A stretch of DNA of 64,000 nucleotides, from contig CACHSA010000001.1 in NCBI GenBank assembly GCA_902582405.1, positions 62,001 through 126,000 on the forward strand, read 5' to 3'. Both the position numbers and the translations under genes were made by a program. Under the pieces are notes generated by a model that worked only from the letters and a program-made list of their open reading frames with translations, did not search any database and was not told where the DNA came from. This document shows, in pieces, positions 44,287-52,845 of the stretch; within the stretch, counting starts at the first letter, position 1, and every line of letters begins with the position of its first letter. The stretch is from an uncultured Bacteroidota bacterium (GTDB lineage: Bacteria; Bacteroidota; Bacteroidia; Flavobacteriales; Flavobacteriaceae).

Positions 44287-45536
44287 TTTTTGGAGTTTAA
44301 TTTTATAGTCATATTCCTTATACTCAATATATAAGGATATCTGGAGTGCCTTACATAATAATTTGGAATACTTAATTTGTCCAGTGGATCCGAACCTGCC
44401 GTAGTTTCGGTAACATCTAAATATTTGTCTCCGTCATCATCGTTATCAGCATTATTGCCTATACCGTCACCATCTGTATCAATTTGTTCTGCTGGATCTA
44501 GTGGAAACGCATCTATTAAATTAGCAACTCCGTCACCGTCTGTGTCTTCGGTAGGTGAGGATGTTATAGTTGATACTGGCATTTGTGTATTTAGGGCCGA
44601 TGGATCTATTGGGTACGCAATTTCTTTGATTTCCTTCTCAAATTCTTTTCTTTCAATGTTTAAATTGAATGATGGCAATGAAGGCAAATCGATTTTAGCT
44701 CTTTTAAATACTTTATCTGTCATACTTGAAGCAACCCACATTGTAATTCCATTATACTTTATTAAAAATCTTCTAGTACCGGGATAAATACTAGAAATGT
44801 TTATTTTTGTATCTGATGAAGACGCTGACTGAGGATCAACATATATTGCATCTGAGGGTGAACTAATTGAAGTACCTGTAATTGAAGACCCAGATATATA
44901 TATTACTGGTACTTTCTCGATTTTATACTCAAATTCCAGTGATAGACTGTTTGATGGAAAATTTTCAAAATTTTTATCCGCAGAAACTGTATGTTCTGAG
45001 GTGTGAGGAATAGTAATCCAAGATTCATAGGTGTTGCCTGATGAATCGACAGGATACTGAAAATCTGAACTAACAGCACTTGTCCCAGTAACATTCCAAC
45101 TTGTGGTTTCTATGCCTCTAAAGTCAAGATCATCTTTGTAAAAAATATCTATGAAATCCTTAAAGTATCTTTTATCTGTGTCATCAGCATTAAAAACTTC
45201 AAGTCCTACATCAAATTTTCCAAATTTTTCATAAACAACTGTTTCCGTAATTTCACTAATAGAATCATTGGTTTTTCCTCCTGGAAAACTCCATGACAAA
45301 CTATCAATATTACTTGCAGATGCAATAAATGAAACGCTAAATGAAGGGGAACCCGTATTTGTATTTACACCCAATGTTCTGGATGATGAAATAAACGATG
45401 CACTTATTTTTCCTGTGTTTTCCCAATGATCGTTTGTTGAAATTTCACTCTTCTCTGGCTCATACGGGGGTGGTATACACCCAAATAAGAGAATAATAAG
45501 TGTTAAAATAATTGCTTTGGATTCTATCTTGATCAT
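44283..45536 (-). CDS. Cell-surface lipoprotein with PKD domain and thrombospondin type 3 repeats
   Basis: This 417-residue lipoprotein has a signal peptide with lipobox LFGC at Cys20. A PKD-like beta domain follows (about 65-130, with SWSFPGGKTN and VYEKFGKFDVGLEVFN). A long Ser/Thr-rich beta region comes next. Near the C-terminus are calcium-binding repeats DTDGDGVANLIDAFPLDP and DTDGDGIGNNADNDDDGD. The design suggests an exported, calcium-stabilised surface protein. No enzymatic domain is seen. The gene has no close partner: a 202-base gap precedes it. Confidence 0.78.
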   Translation of the reverse strand: MIKIESKAIILTLIILLFGCIPPPYEPEKSEISTNDHWENTGKISASFISSSRTLGVNTNTGSPSFSVSFIASASNIDSLSWSFPGGKTNDSISEITETVVYEKFGKFDVGLEVFNADDTDKRYFKDFIDIFYKDDLDFRGIETTSWNVTGTSAVSSDFQYPVDSSGNTYESWITIPHTSEHTVSADKNFENFPSNSLSLEFEYKIEKVPVIYISGSSITGTSISSPSDAIYVDPQSASSSDTKINISSIYPGTRRFLIKYNGITMWVASSMTDKVFKRAKIDLPSLPSFNLNIERKEFEKEIKEIAYPIDPSALNTQMPVSTITSSPTEDTDGDGVANLIDAFPLDPAEQIDTDGDGIGNNADNDDDGDKYLDVTETTAGSDPLDKLSIPNYYVRHSRYPYILSIRNMTIKLNSKN

Positions 45537-45738
45537 ATTTAGCTTTAGAAATAGTTTACTTAAAAAAAGAAATTAACAATTAGAAAATATTTTAGTTTTT
45601 AAGGAAAACTCAACATAATTTTATTTTTGTAAAAATACAAAATTTTAAATGTTACGATTATTGTTTAATATTTAAGAATTTATTGTGTAGTATAAAATAT
45701 TTAAATAAATTTCAAAAACATATAGTTAAAATCAATAG

Positions 45739-45927
45739 TTGAAAAAATTTGTGAAAAAATATAGAGGACTAATTCTTTTAATTTTCCTTGGATTATTAAT
45801 AAGTCTTATAGATAATATAGTTCTTAAAGGATTTTTCAGGGGGGAAGATTTATTCAAACACATTCTATATATATGTGTTCTCTTGGGCGCTTTATTTTTT
45901 GTACTTTACATACTAGTCAAAGAATAA
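45739..45927 (+). CDS. Small two-helix membrane protein
   Basis: The 62-residue product has two hydrophobic segments (about 10-28 and 40-59) separated by a short loop with KGFFRGEDLFKH. It resembles the short Bacteroidota proteins often labelled DUF6095. The start is TTG, with a GTG four codons later as an alternative. An O-methyltransferase gene follows after 30 bases. The function is unknown. Confidence 0.55.
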   Translation: MKKFVKKYRGLILLIFLGLLISLIDNIVLKGFFRGEDLFKHILYICVLLGALFFVLYILVKE

Positions 45928-45957
45928 ATTTATTGATTAAATTTCAAGTTCTAGTTT

Positions 45958-46599
45958 ATGGAGTTTATAAGTGAAAAATTACTAGATTATTGTATATCCC
46001 ACAGCAGTAAGGAATCCGAAATATTAAGAGAATTAAATCGACAAACTCACATAAGAACGCTTAACCCAAGAATGATTTCTGGAAAGCACCAAGGTAGGTT
46101 CCTAAGTATGATCTCCAAGATATTAAGACCCAAAAAAGTTTTAGAAATTGGCACTTTTACTGGATATTCAACTCTTTGCTTGGCCGAAGGATTAGAAAAA
46201 CAAGGAACAATCGACACAATTGACAATAATTTTGAATTGAAAAAAATTCAAAATTACTTTTTTAATCTTTCCAAACTTCAAAACCAAATTAGACAATTCA
46301 CTTGTGACGCAATAGAAATTCTTCCGAAGTTGAAAGGTAAATATGACCTTATTTTTTTGGATGCTGATAAAAAAAATTATTTGAATTATTTAAAGTTTAT
46401 AATCCCATTACTTAGAAAAAATGGTGTACTTATTTCAGATAATGTATTGTGGAGCGGGAAAGTTATTGAAGCAGACAATAATGAAGATTTAGAGACTCAA
46501 GTTTTAAAAAAATTTAACCAACGATTATCTAATAATAAAAATATGGAGACAGTTTTATTACCAATTAGAGATGGGATAAGTTTAAGTTTTAAAGTTTAA
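45958..46599 (+). CDS. SAM-dependent O-methyltransferase
   Basis: The 213-residue protein has the class I methyltransferase fold of the catechol O-methyltransferase-like group. VLEIGTFTGYSTLCLAEGL is the SAM-binding motif I (about 61-79), and YDLIFLDADKKNYLNYL is the metal-proximal motif. GVLISDNVLWSGKV is also conserved. The substrate is not known; related Bacteroidota genes are housekeeping-like. It overlaps the convergent tatA gene by four bases. Confidence 0.88.
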   Translation: MEFISEKLLDYCISHSSKESEILRELNRQTHIRTLNPRMISGKHQGRFLSMISKILRPKKVLEIGTFTGYSTLCLAEGLEKQGTIDTIDNNFELKKIQNYFFNLSKLQNQIRQFTCDAIEILPKLKGKYDLIFLDADKKNYLNYLKFIIPLLRKNGVLISDNVLWSGKVIEADNNEDLETQVLKKFNQRLSNNKNMETVLLPIRDGISLSFKV

Positions 46600-46865
46600 T
46601 TTTTCCTTTTTACTGAACCGGTTAAATCCTCGAAGTCACTTTTTGCTTCGTCAATTTCTGACTTAATCTGCTCTTTAAATTCGCTAACTGGATTATCTTT
46701 CGTGGTTTTCTGTATTTCACTTTTAATTTCATTTGTAGCTTGTTTTACCTGAACAATTCCTTTCGCAAGTGTTCGAGCAAAAGAAGGAATTTTATCTGCT
46801 CCAAAAACAAGTAGAATTACAAAGAATATAAAAAATATTTCAGCTCCGCTTATAAATGCTAACAT
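46596..46865 (-). CDS. tatA: Twin-arginine translocase TatA/TatE subunit
   Basis: The 89-residue protein has one N-terminal membrane helix, the hinge FGADKIP and an amphipathic helix SFARTLAKGIVQVKQATNEIK. A charged tail follows. This is the pore-forming subunit that exports folded proteins with twin-arginine signals. The tail's SEFKEQIKSEIDEAKSDFEDL is typical of Bacteroidota forms. tatC is not in the window. Confidence 0.92.
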   Translation of the reverse strand: MLAFISGAEIFFIFFVILLVFGADKIPSFARTLAKGIVQVKQATNEIKSEIQKTTKDNPVSEFKEQIKSEIDEAKSDFEDLTGSVKRKN

Positions 46866-46887
46866 TGGTGAAGAATTAGATTAGAAA

Positions 46888-49131
46888 TTAGCCTTTTATT
46901 TTTTCTTTAAATTTATCAAAATCTGAAATATTTTTTTTCACTGGCCAAGAATTGTTATTCAAATTAATATCTGCAGTTTCAGCATCTGGGTCTAATTCAA
47001 CACCTATCAATTTTTTATCGCTAGTAATTACTCTTTTAACTATTGAATCATTTTTTCTCCATATCTGTACAGGATACTCAATTCTTTCTTTAGTCCCATC
47101 TTCATAAAAATAATCAACAATTATGGGCATAACAAGGCCTCCAGGTTTTTCAAATTGAATTTCATAGAAGTACCTAGGTAATTTTTTATCTCCTCCCAAA
47201 GAAGTATTTAAAGCTTCAAAACTAGATGTTGAATCTGATTTCATTTCAGAACTTCCTTTAGATTCTTTTGTGTTTTTTTGCATAAAAACAGTTGGGTTTA
47301 AATCATTGGATGTCATACCATACTTAGCTAAAATACTATCTATTTCTTTTGAAGGTTTTTCAGAAATAACATAATTATCTACTGATTTTACACCAATATC
47401 AACCACATCAGTGGAATAAAACCAACCTCTCCAAAACCAATCCAGATCTACAGCAGATGCATCCTCCATGGTTCTAAAAAAATCTTCTGGTGTGGGATGT
47501 TTAAATTTCCATCTTTTAGCATAGGTTTTAAATGAGAAATCAAATAATTCTGGACCCATTATTGTTTCTCTTAAAATATTTAATGCAGTTGCTGGCTTTG
47601 AATATGCATTAGGGCCTAATTGAAATACATTCTCTGGATTTGACATAATTGGAGAAATGAAGTTTTGATCACCAGACATATATCTAATAATTTTTGAGGG
47701 CTTTCCTCTTCTTGAAGGATAATTTTCCTCAAATTCTTGTTCGGTTAAGTATTGAACAAATGTGTCTAATCCCTCATCCATCCACCCCCATTGTCTTTCA
47801 TCTGAATTAACAATCATGGGAAAAAAGTTATGTCCAACCTCGTGAATAATTACACTTATCATTGCATATTTGGTTCTATCTGAATAAGATCCATCGTCGT
47901 TTGGTCTTCCATAATTCCAACAAATCATTGGATATTCCATACCCTGATTTTTGGAATGTACAGATACAGCTTTAGGATACGGATAATCAAACGTAAATTT
48001 CGAATAAACTTTAAGGGTATGGGCTACAACCCTTGTAGAATATTCCTCCCATAAAGGATTACCCTCTTTTGGATACAAAGAAGAAGCAATTATATTTTTA
48101 CCTCCAATTTTAACAGCCATCATGTCCCAAATAAATTTTCTTGAGGAAGCAAAGGCAAAATCTCTTACATTTTTTGCAACGAAATGCCATATTTTTTTTT
48201 CATCTGACCTTTTCTTCTCCTTCTCTCTAACCTCGTCTTCTGAAACAATTACAACTGGTTTGTCAAATGAGTTTCCAGCCTTTTTATATCTCTGTAACTC
48301 CGATTTTGATAAAACATCTTTAGGGTTTTGCAACTCCCCTGTTGCTTCCATTATATGATCCCCTGGAACTGTAATTTTTACATCATAATCCCCAAAATTT
48401 AGAGCAAACTCTCCGTTACCCCAAAATTGATAATTTTGCCATCCTTCAACATCGTTATATACAGCTAACCTTGGAAAAAATTGTGCTATGACGTATGCTC
48501 TATTGTCATCCTCACTAAAATATTCATAACCAGATCTATCTCTTGCAGGTACATGGTCATTAATTTTATACCACCATTTAATGGAGAAATTAAATACTTG
48601 ACCACTTTTTATTGGATTTGGTAAATCCACTCTCATCATAGTTTTATTAATGGTAAATCTTAAAGGCCTACCATTCTCATCTAATACCTTTTCAATATTA
48701 AAACCACCAACAAATTTTTCGGATGTATATTCATCAACAAAGGACTCAATAGATGACATTTTTGAAATCCCTGAAGAAGTTTTCATGTCTTCCATGTTAT
48801 ATTCTGCTCTTATATTTTGGTCTAATTGGACCCATAGATAAGACAATTCGTCCGGTGAATTATTTTTATAATTAATTTTTTCGTTACCATAAAGTTTTGC
48901 ATTTTCATCATCTAAAATAATATTCATTGTATAGTCAACTTTCTGTTGATAATAATCTTCTCCTGGAGAACCTGAGGCTGTTCTATACCTATTGGGTGTT
49001 GAAAATTCTTCATAAAGTTGCTTGAACTTATTATTGTTTTTGTGTCCGACTGGTACTTTTACTTCTTGTGATGTAAGAAGAGCTGACGCGAAAATTAAAA
49101 GAAAACCTAATATGCCAATTTTTTTTGTCAT
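46888..49131 (-). CDS. M1 family metallopeptidase
   Basis: I start at the ATG at 49131 (747 residues), which gives a signal peptide, MTKKIGILGFLLIFASALL, ending at TSQ. A frame opening 42 bases earlier would add a charged stretch. The zinc site HEVGH, with its downstream glutamate in GWMDEGLDTF, and the GxMEN-like KNQGMEYPMICWNYG are visible. It is an exported aminopeptidase-like enzyme of the large Bacteroidota branch. The DUF6702 gene directly upstream is a common neighbour. Confidence 0.9.
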   Translation of the reverse strand: MTKKIGILGFLLIFASALLTSQEVKVPVGHKNNNKFKQLYEEFSTPNRYRTASGSPGEDYYQQKVDYTMNIILDDENAKLYGNEKINYKNNSPDELSYLWVQLDQNIRAEYNMEDMKTSSGISKMSSIESFVDEYTSEKFVGGFNIEKVLDENGRPLRFTINKTMMRVDLPNPIKSGQVFNFSIKWWYKINDHVPARDRSGYEYFSEDDNRAYVIAQFFPRLAVYNDVEGWQNYQFWGNGEFALNFGDYDVKITVPGDHIMEATGELQNPKDVLSKSELQRYKKAGNSFDKPVVIVSEDEVREKEKKRSDEKKIWHFVAKNVRDFAFASSRKFIWDMMAVKIGGKNIIASSLYPKEGNPLWEEYSTRVVAHTLKVYSKFTFDYPYPKAVSVHSKNQGMEYPMICWNYGRPNDDGSYSDRTKYAMISVIIHEVGHNFFPMIVNSDERQWGWMDEGLDTFVQYLTEQEFEENYPSRRGKPSKIIRYMSGDQNFISPIMSNPENVFQLGPNAYSKPATALNILRETIMGPELFDFSFKTYAKRWKFKHPTPEDFFRTMEDASAVDLDWFWRGWFYSTDVVDIGVKSVDNYVISEKPSKEIDSILAKYGMTSNDLNPTVFMQKNTKESKGSSEMKSDSTSSFEALNTSLGGDKKLPRYFYEIQFEKPGGLVMPIIVDYFYEDGTKERIEYPVQIWRKNDSIVKRVITSDKKLIGVELDPDAETADINLNNNSWPVKKNISDFDKFKEKIKG

Positions 49132-49162
49132 GATACTTAATTTCTGTGTAAATATATCAATT

Positions 49163-49672
49163 TCATTTTTCAAATGAATATTGAAAATTTTTATTTAAGT
49201 GAGTTAAAAGGAAACTTTTCTTAAGATCTTTAAATTTAACGTGAACTATGTTTTTTTGACTTTCAATAAAATTAATTAAAAAACTATTGTACACTTCAAT
49301 ATTAAATATCTCAGAATTCGAAAATTCTGTGTGGTAATAAACAACCAACAAATCATCTTTCAATTCATATCCCAAATATTTTACTTCCTTTTTTTTTTTG
49401 TTAATTGATATTTTGAAATTTTTTTTAATAAAGTCTCTCATAAAAAAATTAGTATCTACATTAGATTTTTTTTCAAAAATTAAATTAGCATTTGGTTTTT
49501 GAGATTTTATTAGATTTTCAATGTCGTCAATAAAGAACTGTGATATAATTTGAATTTCGTTTTTATCAAAAACAAAATCAACACTTGTTGTACTTACGTA
49601 AAAATCATGGTTTTCGTAATCATGTATTCCTAGTTGGACAATAAATAAAAAAATAAAATTAGTCAGACTCAT
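49163..49672 (-). CDS. DUF6702 family exported protein
   Basis: The 169-residue protein has a short N-terminal hydrophobic stretch and the DUF6702 pattern NHDFYVSTTSVDFVF (about 21-35), IISQFFIDDIENLI and KYLGYELKDDLLVVYY. Members occur next to M1 peptidases in Flavobacteriia, as here. Function is unknown; the genes may act together in envelope protein processing. It overlaps the upstream carboxypeptidase-regulatory-like gene by 14 bases. Confidence 0.75.
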   Translation of the reverse strand: MSLTNFIFLFIVQLGIHDYENHDFYVSTTSVDFVFDKNEIQIISQFFIDDIENLIKSQKPNANLIFEKKSNVDTNFFMRDFIKKNFKISINKKKKEVKYLGYELKDDLLVVYYHTEFSNSEIFNIEVYNSFLINFIESQKNIVHVKFKDLKKSFLLTHLNKNFQYSFEK

Positions 49673-50396
49673 TATTATAAATTTTAACGTAACTATTAAG
49701 CTCTTGAATCACTTTTTGATGTAAATTTTGATTAAAATAATGGATAATTTCAGAATTTTCAGAACATCCTAGAACAAAATCATATACCTTACTATCATCA
49801 ATATTGTAATTCTCAATGAAAAAAAATAATCCATAAAATTTTATAATAGAAAAAATTGAAACAAATTTAGACTCTAAAGATCTTCTTTTTTTCAATTTTT
49901 TGTAATAACCAGAAATGTGTTTATACACTGCCTCCACATCAATTTGCATGGAAGTACCTAAACCCAAAAGTAATTGTGTTGCATTTTGTATTTTTTCTTG
50001 CCTTTGACCTTTAAATCCAGGAATACCAAAATCATCAAAATTTTGCTTTTTTTCTAACCCTGATTCCAATAAATCATATTTTAAGTTGCCTGTTAGAGAA
50101 TTATTTGTAACAATGACTTCATCCAACTCATTCACAAAACCCTTTAGATAAATGGTTATTTCTTTAGAAGAAAAAATATTTTCTGTAATTATCAATTCAT
50201 ATTTTTCATATTGAATAGAACTAAAAACTAATTTCTCTCCAATTGAAACTGATATTTCAAATAATCCATTTATATCAGTAACCTCAGTATTTCCTCTCGA
50301 TGTATTAATTACATGAATATTGCTTATTGGTATTTCAGAATCAAAAACATATCCAGTTAATAGTTTAAATTTCTGTGCCATAACTAGATTTGACAA
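49659..50396 (-). CDS. Carboxypeptidase-regulatory-like (CarbopepD_reg-type) exported protein, start uncertain
   Basis: The frame encodes 245 residues. A CarbopepD_reg-like beta domain (LLTGYVFDSEIPISNIHVINTS, VTDINGLFEISVSIGEKLVFSS; about 12-65) is followed by a helical region with KKQNFDDFGIPGFKG. The first in-frame usual start is a TTG inside what looks like a signal peptide (SNLVMAQ). The plus-strand run of ten A residues just upstream shifts the frame from a TTG at 50428 that would give MKKYQLVVFFF. An extra T would join that start to the body. The product resembles the next gene upstream, so the pair looks duplicated. Confidence 0.6.
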   Translation of the reverse strand: MSNLVMAQKFKLLTGYVFDSEIPISNIHVINTSRGNTEVTDINGLFEISVSIGEKLVFSSIQYEKYELIITENIFSSKEITIYLKGFVNELDEVIVTNNSLTGNLKYDLLESGLEKKQNFDDFGIPGFKGQRQEKIQNATQLLLGLGTSMQIDVEAVYKHISGYYKKLKKRRSLESKFVSIFSIIKFYGLFFFIENYNIDDSKVYDFVLGCSENSEIIHYFNQNLHQKVIQELNSYVKIYNNESD

Positions 50397-50424
50397 AAAA
50401 AAAATACAACTAATTGATATTTTT

Positions 50425-51153
50425 TCAACGGGAGGAATTTATAAATTTCTTAGACTCATTAAACAAATACTCTATCAATTCAAACTCTTTATTTTTTTTG
50501 AGTAAACTTTTAATCTCTTGCTTTTTGTCCATTAATTCAAGAAAAGTAATCATTTCAAAATTTTTTAAACCTAGGTCATGCATAAAAAAATTTTTATCGA
50601 AAATAAGAGGTAAGGCTTTTGAAGGAGTAATTTTTATTTCCTGCTCGATCTTGCTCTCTTTTAGCACTTTTGCAAGAAGCTTGGCCACATTTACGATATT
50701 TATGCCTCTGTAGAGCTGGTTTTGTCGAATAATTTCATTTTCAACTGTAGTAGACTTGTCATCTATATAATCAACTTTTTTAAACTCCTCCTTTTTAAGA
50801 TCTAAAAATTTATCAGTATTATCTGGACTAATAACAACTTCGTCTAAAAAATTTATCCTCTCGTTTACCTCGACAACCAATCTGTTCTTTTTCATTATCT
50901 CATTGTTTATTCTCACTGTCCTAATTTTAAATTCAACAGAGGAAAATACAATTTCGTCCCCAACTCCAGCTAAAATTTCAAACTCACCATTGGTGTCGGT
51001 TATTGTATTGTTTTGATTAGAATTATTAATAACATTAGCAGCAATTACATTACTATTTCTGTACATTAACTTTCCTCTTAATATGACCCTTTTTTCTTGA
51101 GAAAAAACTACAAATGAAAAACTTAAAAGGATGAAGATTATAATTTTGTTCAT
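50425..51153 (-). CDS. Carboxypeptidase-regulatory-like exported protein
   Basis: The 242-residue protein has a signal peptide (MNKIIIFILLSFSFVVFSQ). A CarbopepD_reg-like domain follows, with LRGKLMYRNSNVIAANVIN and ITDTNGEFEILAGVGDEIVFSS at about residues 24-72. The C-terminal half is helical and acidic. There is no TonB-dependent receptor barrel. It precedes and resembles the neighbouring gene downstream, which suggests tandem duplication. tRNA-Gly lies 37 bases upstream on the same strand with no terminator visible between. Confidence 0.72.
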   Translation of the reverse strand: MNKIIIFILLSFSFVVFSQEKRVILRGKLMYRNSNVIAANVINNSNQNNTITDTNGEFEILAGVGDEIVFSSVEFKIRTVRINNEIMKKNRLVVEVNERINFLDEVVISPDNTDKFLDLKKEEFKKVDYIDDKSTTVENEIIRQNQLYRGINIVNVAKLLAKVLKESKIEQEIKITPSKALPLIFDKNFFMHDLGLKNFEMITFLELMDKKQEIKSLLKKNKEFELIEYLFNESKKFINSSR

Positions 51154-51190
51154 TTTTTAAGGCTTGTTTTCATTTAATTCTATATGTAGA

Positions 51191-51262
51191 GCGGAAGACC
51201 GGGTTCGAACCGGCGACAATCAGCTTGGAAGGCTGATGCTCTACCAACTGAGCTACTTCCGC
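51191..51262 (-). tRNA. tRNA-Gly (anticodon TCC)
   Basis: The reverse strand folds into a 72-base cloverleaf. The acceptor is GCGGAAG/CTTCCGC and the D stem GCTC/GAGC. The anticodon stem TCAGC/GCTGA holds loop CTTCCAA, giving anticodon TCC, and the T arm is GCCGG-TTCGAAC-CCGGT. CCA is not encoded. It reads GGA/GGG glycine codons. Confidence 0.93.
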
Positions 51263-51277
51263 TTATAAATAAATATA

Positions 51278-51709
51278 CTAAATAACAATATGTTTTATGA
51301 AATGAAATCCAAGAATTTTAAAACCATTGTTATAGTAGAACTTGTGAGACAAAGTATTTTGTGAATAAGTATTTAATTCCAGACACTCAAAACCTTTTTT
51401 ACAAACATATTCTTCAACAAAGGAAATAAGTTTTGACCCTAGACCAAATCTCCTGTATTCAGGAAGAATATAAACATGATCTAACTCACATGACCTCCCT
51501 GAATACAATCTAGTTTGAAACCATAATCCGACAATTCCTATTAACGTGCTCGCATGGAATACTCCTATACATTGATAATTCTGGGAAAACATTTCCTTTT
51601 GTCTTTCAATTAAAACATTTTTTTTTATTTTTTTTTCATTGAGTTTTTCAACCAGAAAAACAATTTCATTTATATTTTTTTCGGAAAGTATTTTGAATTT
51701 ATAATTCAT
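51278..51709 (-). CDS. GNAT family N-acetyltransferase
   Basis: With the start at 51709 the protein has 143 residues. CELDHVYILPEYRRFGLGSKLISFVEE, at about 76-102, is the acetyl-CoA-binding motif A of GNAT enzymes. SHKFYYNNGFKILGFHF is the usual C-terminal motif. The longer frame from 51748 adds 13 residues without family signal and would overlap the divergent VanY-like gene. The substrate is not predictable. Confidence 0.82.
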   Translation of the reverse strand: MNYKFKILSEKNINEIVFLVEKLNEKKIKKNVLIERQKEMFSQNYQCIGVFHASTLIGIVGLWFQTRLYSGRSCELDHVYILPEYRRFGLGSKLISFVEEYVCKKGFECLELNTYSQNTLSHKFYYNNGFKILGFHFIKHIVI

Positions 51710-51727
51710 AATTTTAATATTTATACG

Positions 51728-52456
51728 ATGCAAATCAATATTATACATTACATCATAAACTTAGTTTTATTTTTTTTTATAACATTAATAACCTATTCAC
51801 AAAATGATGTTACTAAAGAAGATTTCTTTTTACTTGGAAAAAAAGATTTGAAAGAGATCCTTAAATCAGGTCTATTGCCAGAAGCTTATCTTAAATTTAA
51901 ACAAATGCAAAATGATGCAAAAAAAGAAGGTGTTGAAATTGAAATTGTGTCTGGTTATAGGAGTTATCAAAAACAAAAAAACATATGGAACAATAAATAC
52001 AACAAAAATTTTAAAGAAGGTTTTTTGGGTATAAAAAACATAAATAGAATCATTCAATATTCAACACTCCCAGGAACATCAAGGCATCATTGGGGTACCG
52101 ACATAGACATTATAGATAAAAGGTTTACTCAAAAAGGAGATTTGCTAATCGAGAAAAACTATGCTGAAAATGGAATTTACAGTGAGTTGTTCTCGTGGAT
52201 GAAAAAAAATTCTAAAAAATATGGCTTTTACCTGGTATATGACGATTCACCTAAGAGAAAAGGGTTTAGATTTGAGCCTTGGCATTACAGTTATAAACCA
52301 TTATCTTTTTTATTTTTAAAGCGTTTTATCAAAGACAATCTTATATTTAATATCACTCGGGATACATCTTTACTTGGAAGAGAGTTTATTGATAATTCTT
52401 TTTTAGAAAATTATCTTAAAGAAAATTTATTAGATATAAATAAAAATTTAAAATAA
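51728..52456 (+). CDS. VanY/LD-carboxypeptidase-like M15 peptidase
   Basis: The 242-residue exported protein has a signal peptide ending near YSQ. The M15B zinc motifs are SRHHWGTDIDI (about 117-127) and EPWHYS, the latter holding the third ligand. Relatives trim the peptide side chains of peptidoglycan. It is the first plus-strand gene before the arsenosugar-type genes, separated by 37 bases, and could share their transcript by position only. Confidence 0.86.
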   Translation: MQINIIHYIINLVLFFFITLITYSQNDVTKEDFFLLGKKDLKEILKSGLLPEAYLKFKQMQNDAKKEGVEIEIVSGYRSYQKQKNIWNNKYNKNFKEGFLGIKNINRIIQYSTLPGTSRHHWGTDIDIIDKRFTQKGDLLIEKNYAENGIYSELFSWMKKNSKKYGFYLVYDDSPKRKGFRFEPWHYSYKPLSFLFLKRFIKDNLIFNITRDTSLLGREFIDNSFLENYLKENLLDINKNLK

Positions 52457-52493
52457 ATAAATAGTTAACTTAAAAAATATTAAATAGTTTAAA

Positions 52494-52829
52494 ATGAAAA
52501 ATGAATATTATAATTCAGAAGATTTAAAAAAATTCACAAATATAACTGATTGGAATAAAGAACTAGGTGATAAATTTTTTAACTACTATGAAAGCGTTTT
52601 TGCTGAAGGAAAACTGTCTTCAAGAGAGAAATCTTTAATTGCATTAGCCGTATCTCACGTTGTACAGTGTCCTTATTGCATTGACGCATATACAAAAGAT
52701 GGACTTGAAAAAGGAGTTGAAAAAGAAGAAATGATGGAAGCGGTTCACGTTGGTGCAGCAATCAAAAGTGGAGCAGTCTTAGTCCATGGAGTTCAAATGA
52801 TGAATCGATACAATAAATTAAGTATGTAA
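52494..52829 (+). CDS. Arsenosugar biosynthesis-associated AhpD/peroxidase-like protein
   Basis: The 111-residue protein is an AhpD-like carboxymuconolactone-decarboxylase fold with the redox pair CPYC (Cys59, Cys62) and HVGAAIKSGA helix. The family is named for its association with ArsS radical SAM genes, and here ArsS follows after 16 bases. It may handle a thiol or peroxide, or move reducing power to the arsenical intermediate. Its true chemistry is not established. Confidence 0.85.
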   Translation: MKNEYYNSEDLKKFTNITDWNKELGDKFFNYYESVFAEGKLSSREKSLIALAVSHVVQCPYCIDAYTKDGLEKGVEKEEMMEAVHVGAAIKSGAVLVHGVQMMNRYNKLSM

Positions 52830-52845
52830 ATGATTAATCGACCTA

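Noticed and set aside
44377-44787. 136-residue open frame antisense to the lipoprotein gene
   Set aside because: It is Ser/Pro-rich because it mirrors the Asp/Gly-rich repeats, has no family motif and lies wholly within a convincing gene.
44283-45536. Type IX secretion C-terminal signal on the surface lipoprotein
   Set aside because: The last 60 residues do not show the KxxK/GxY pattern of type A domains, and the protein has its own lipobox.
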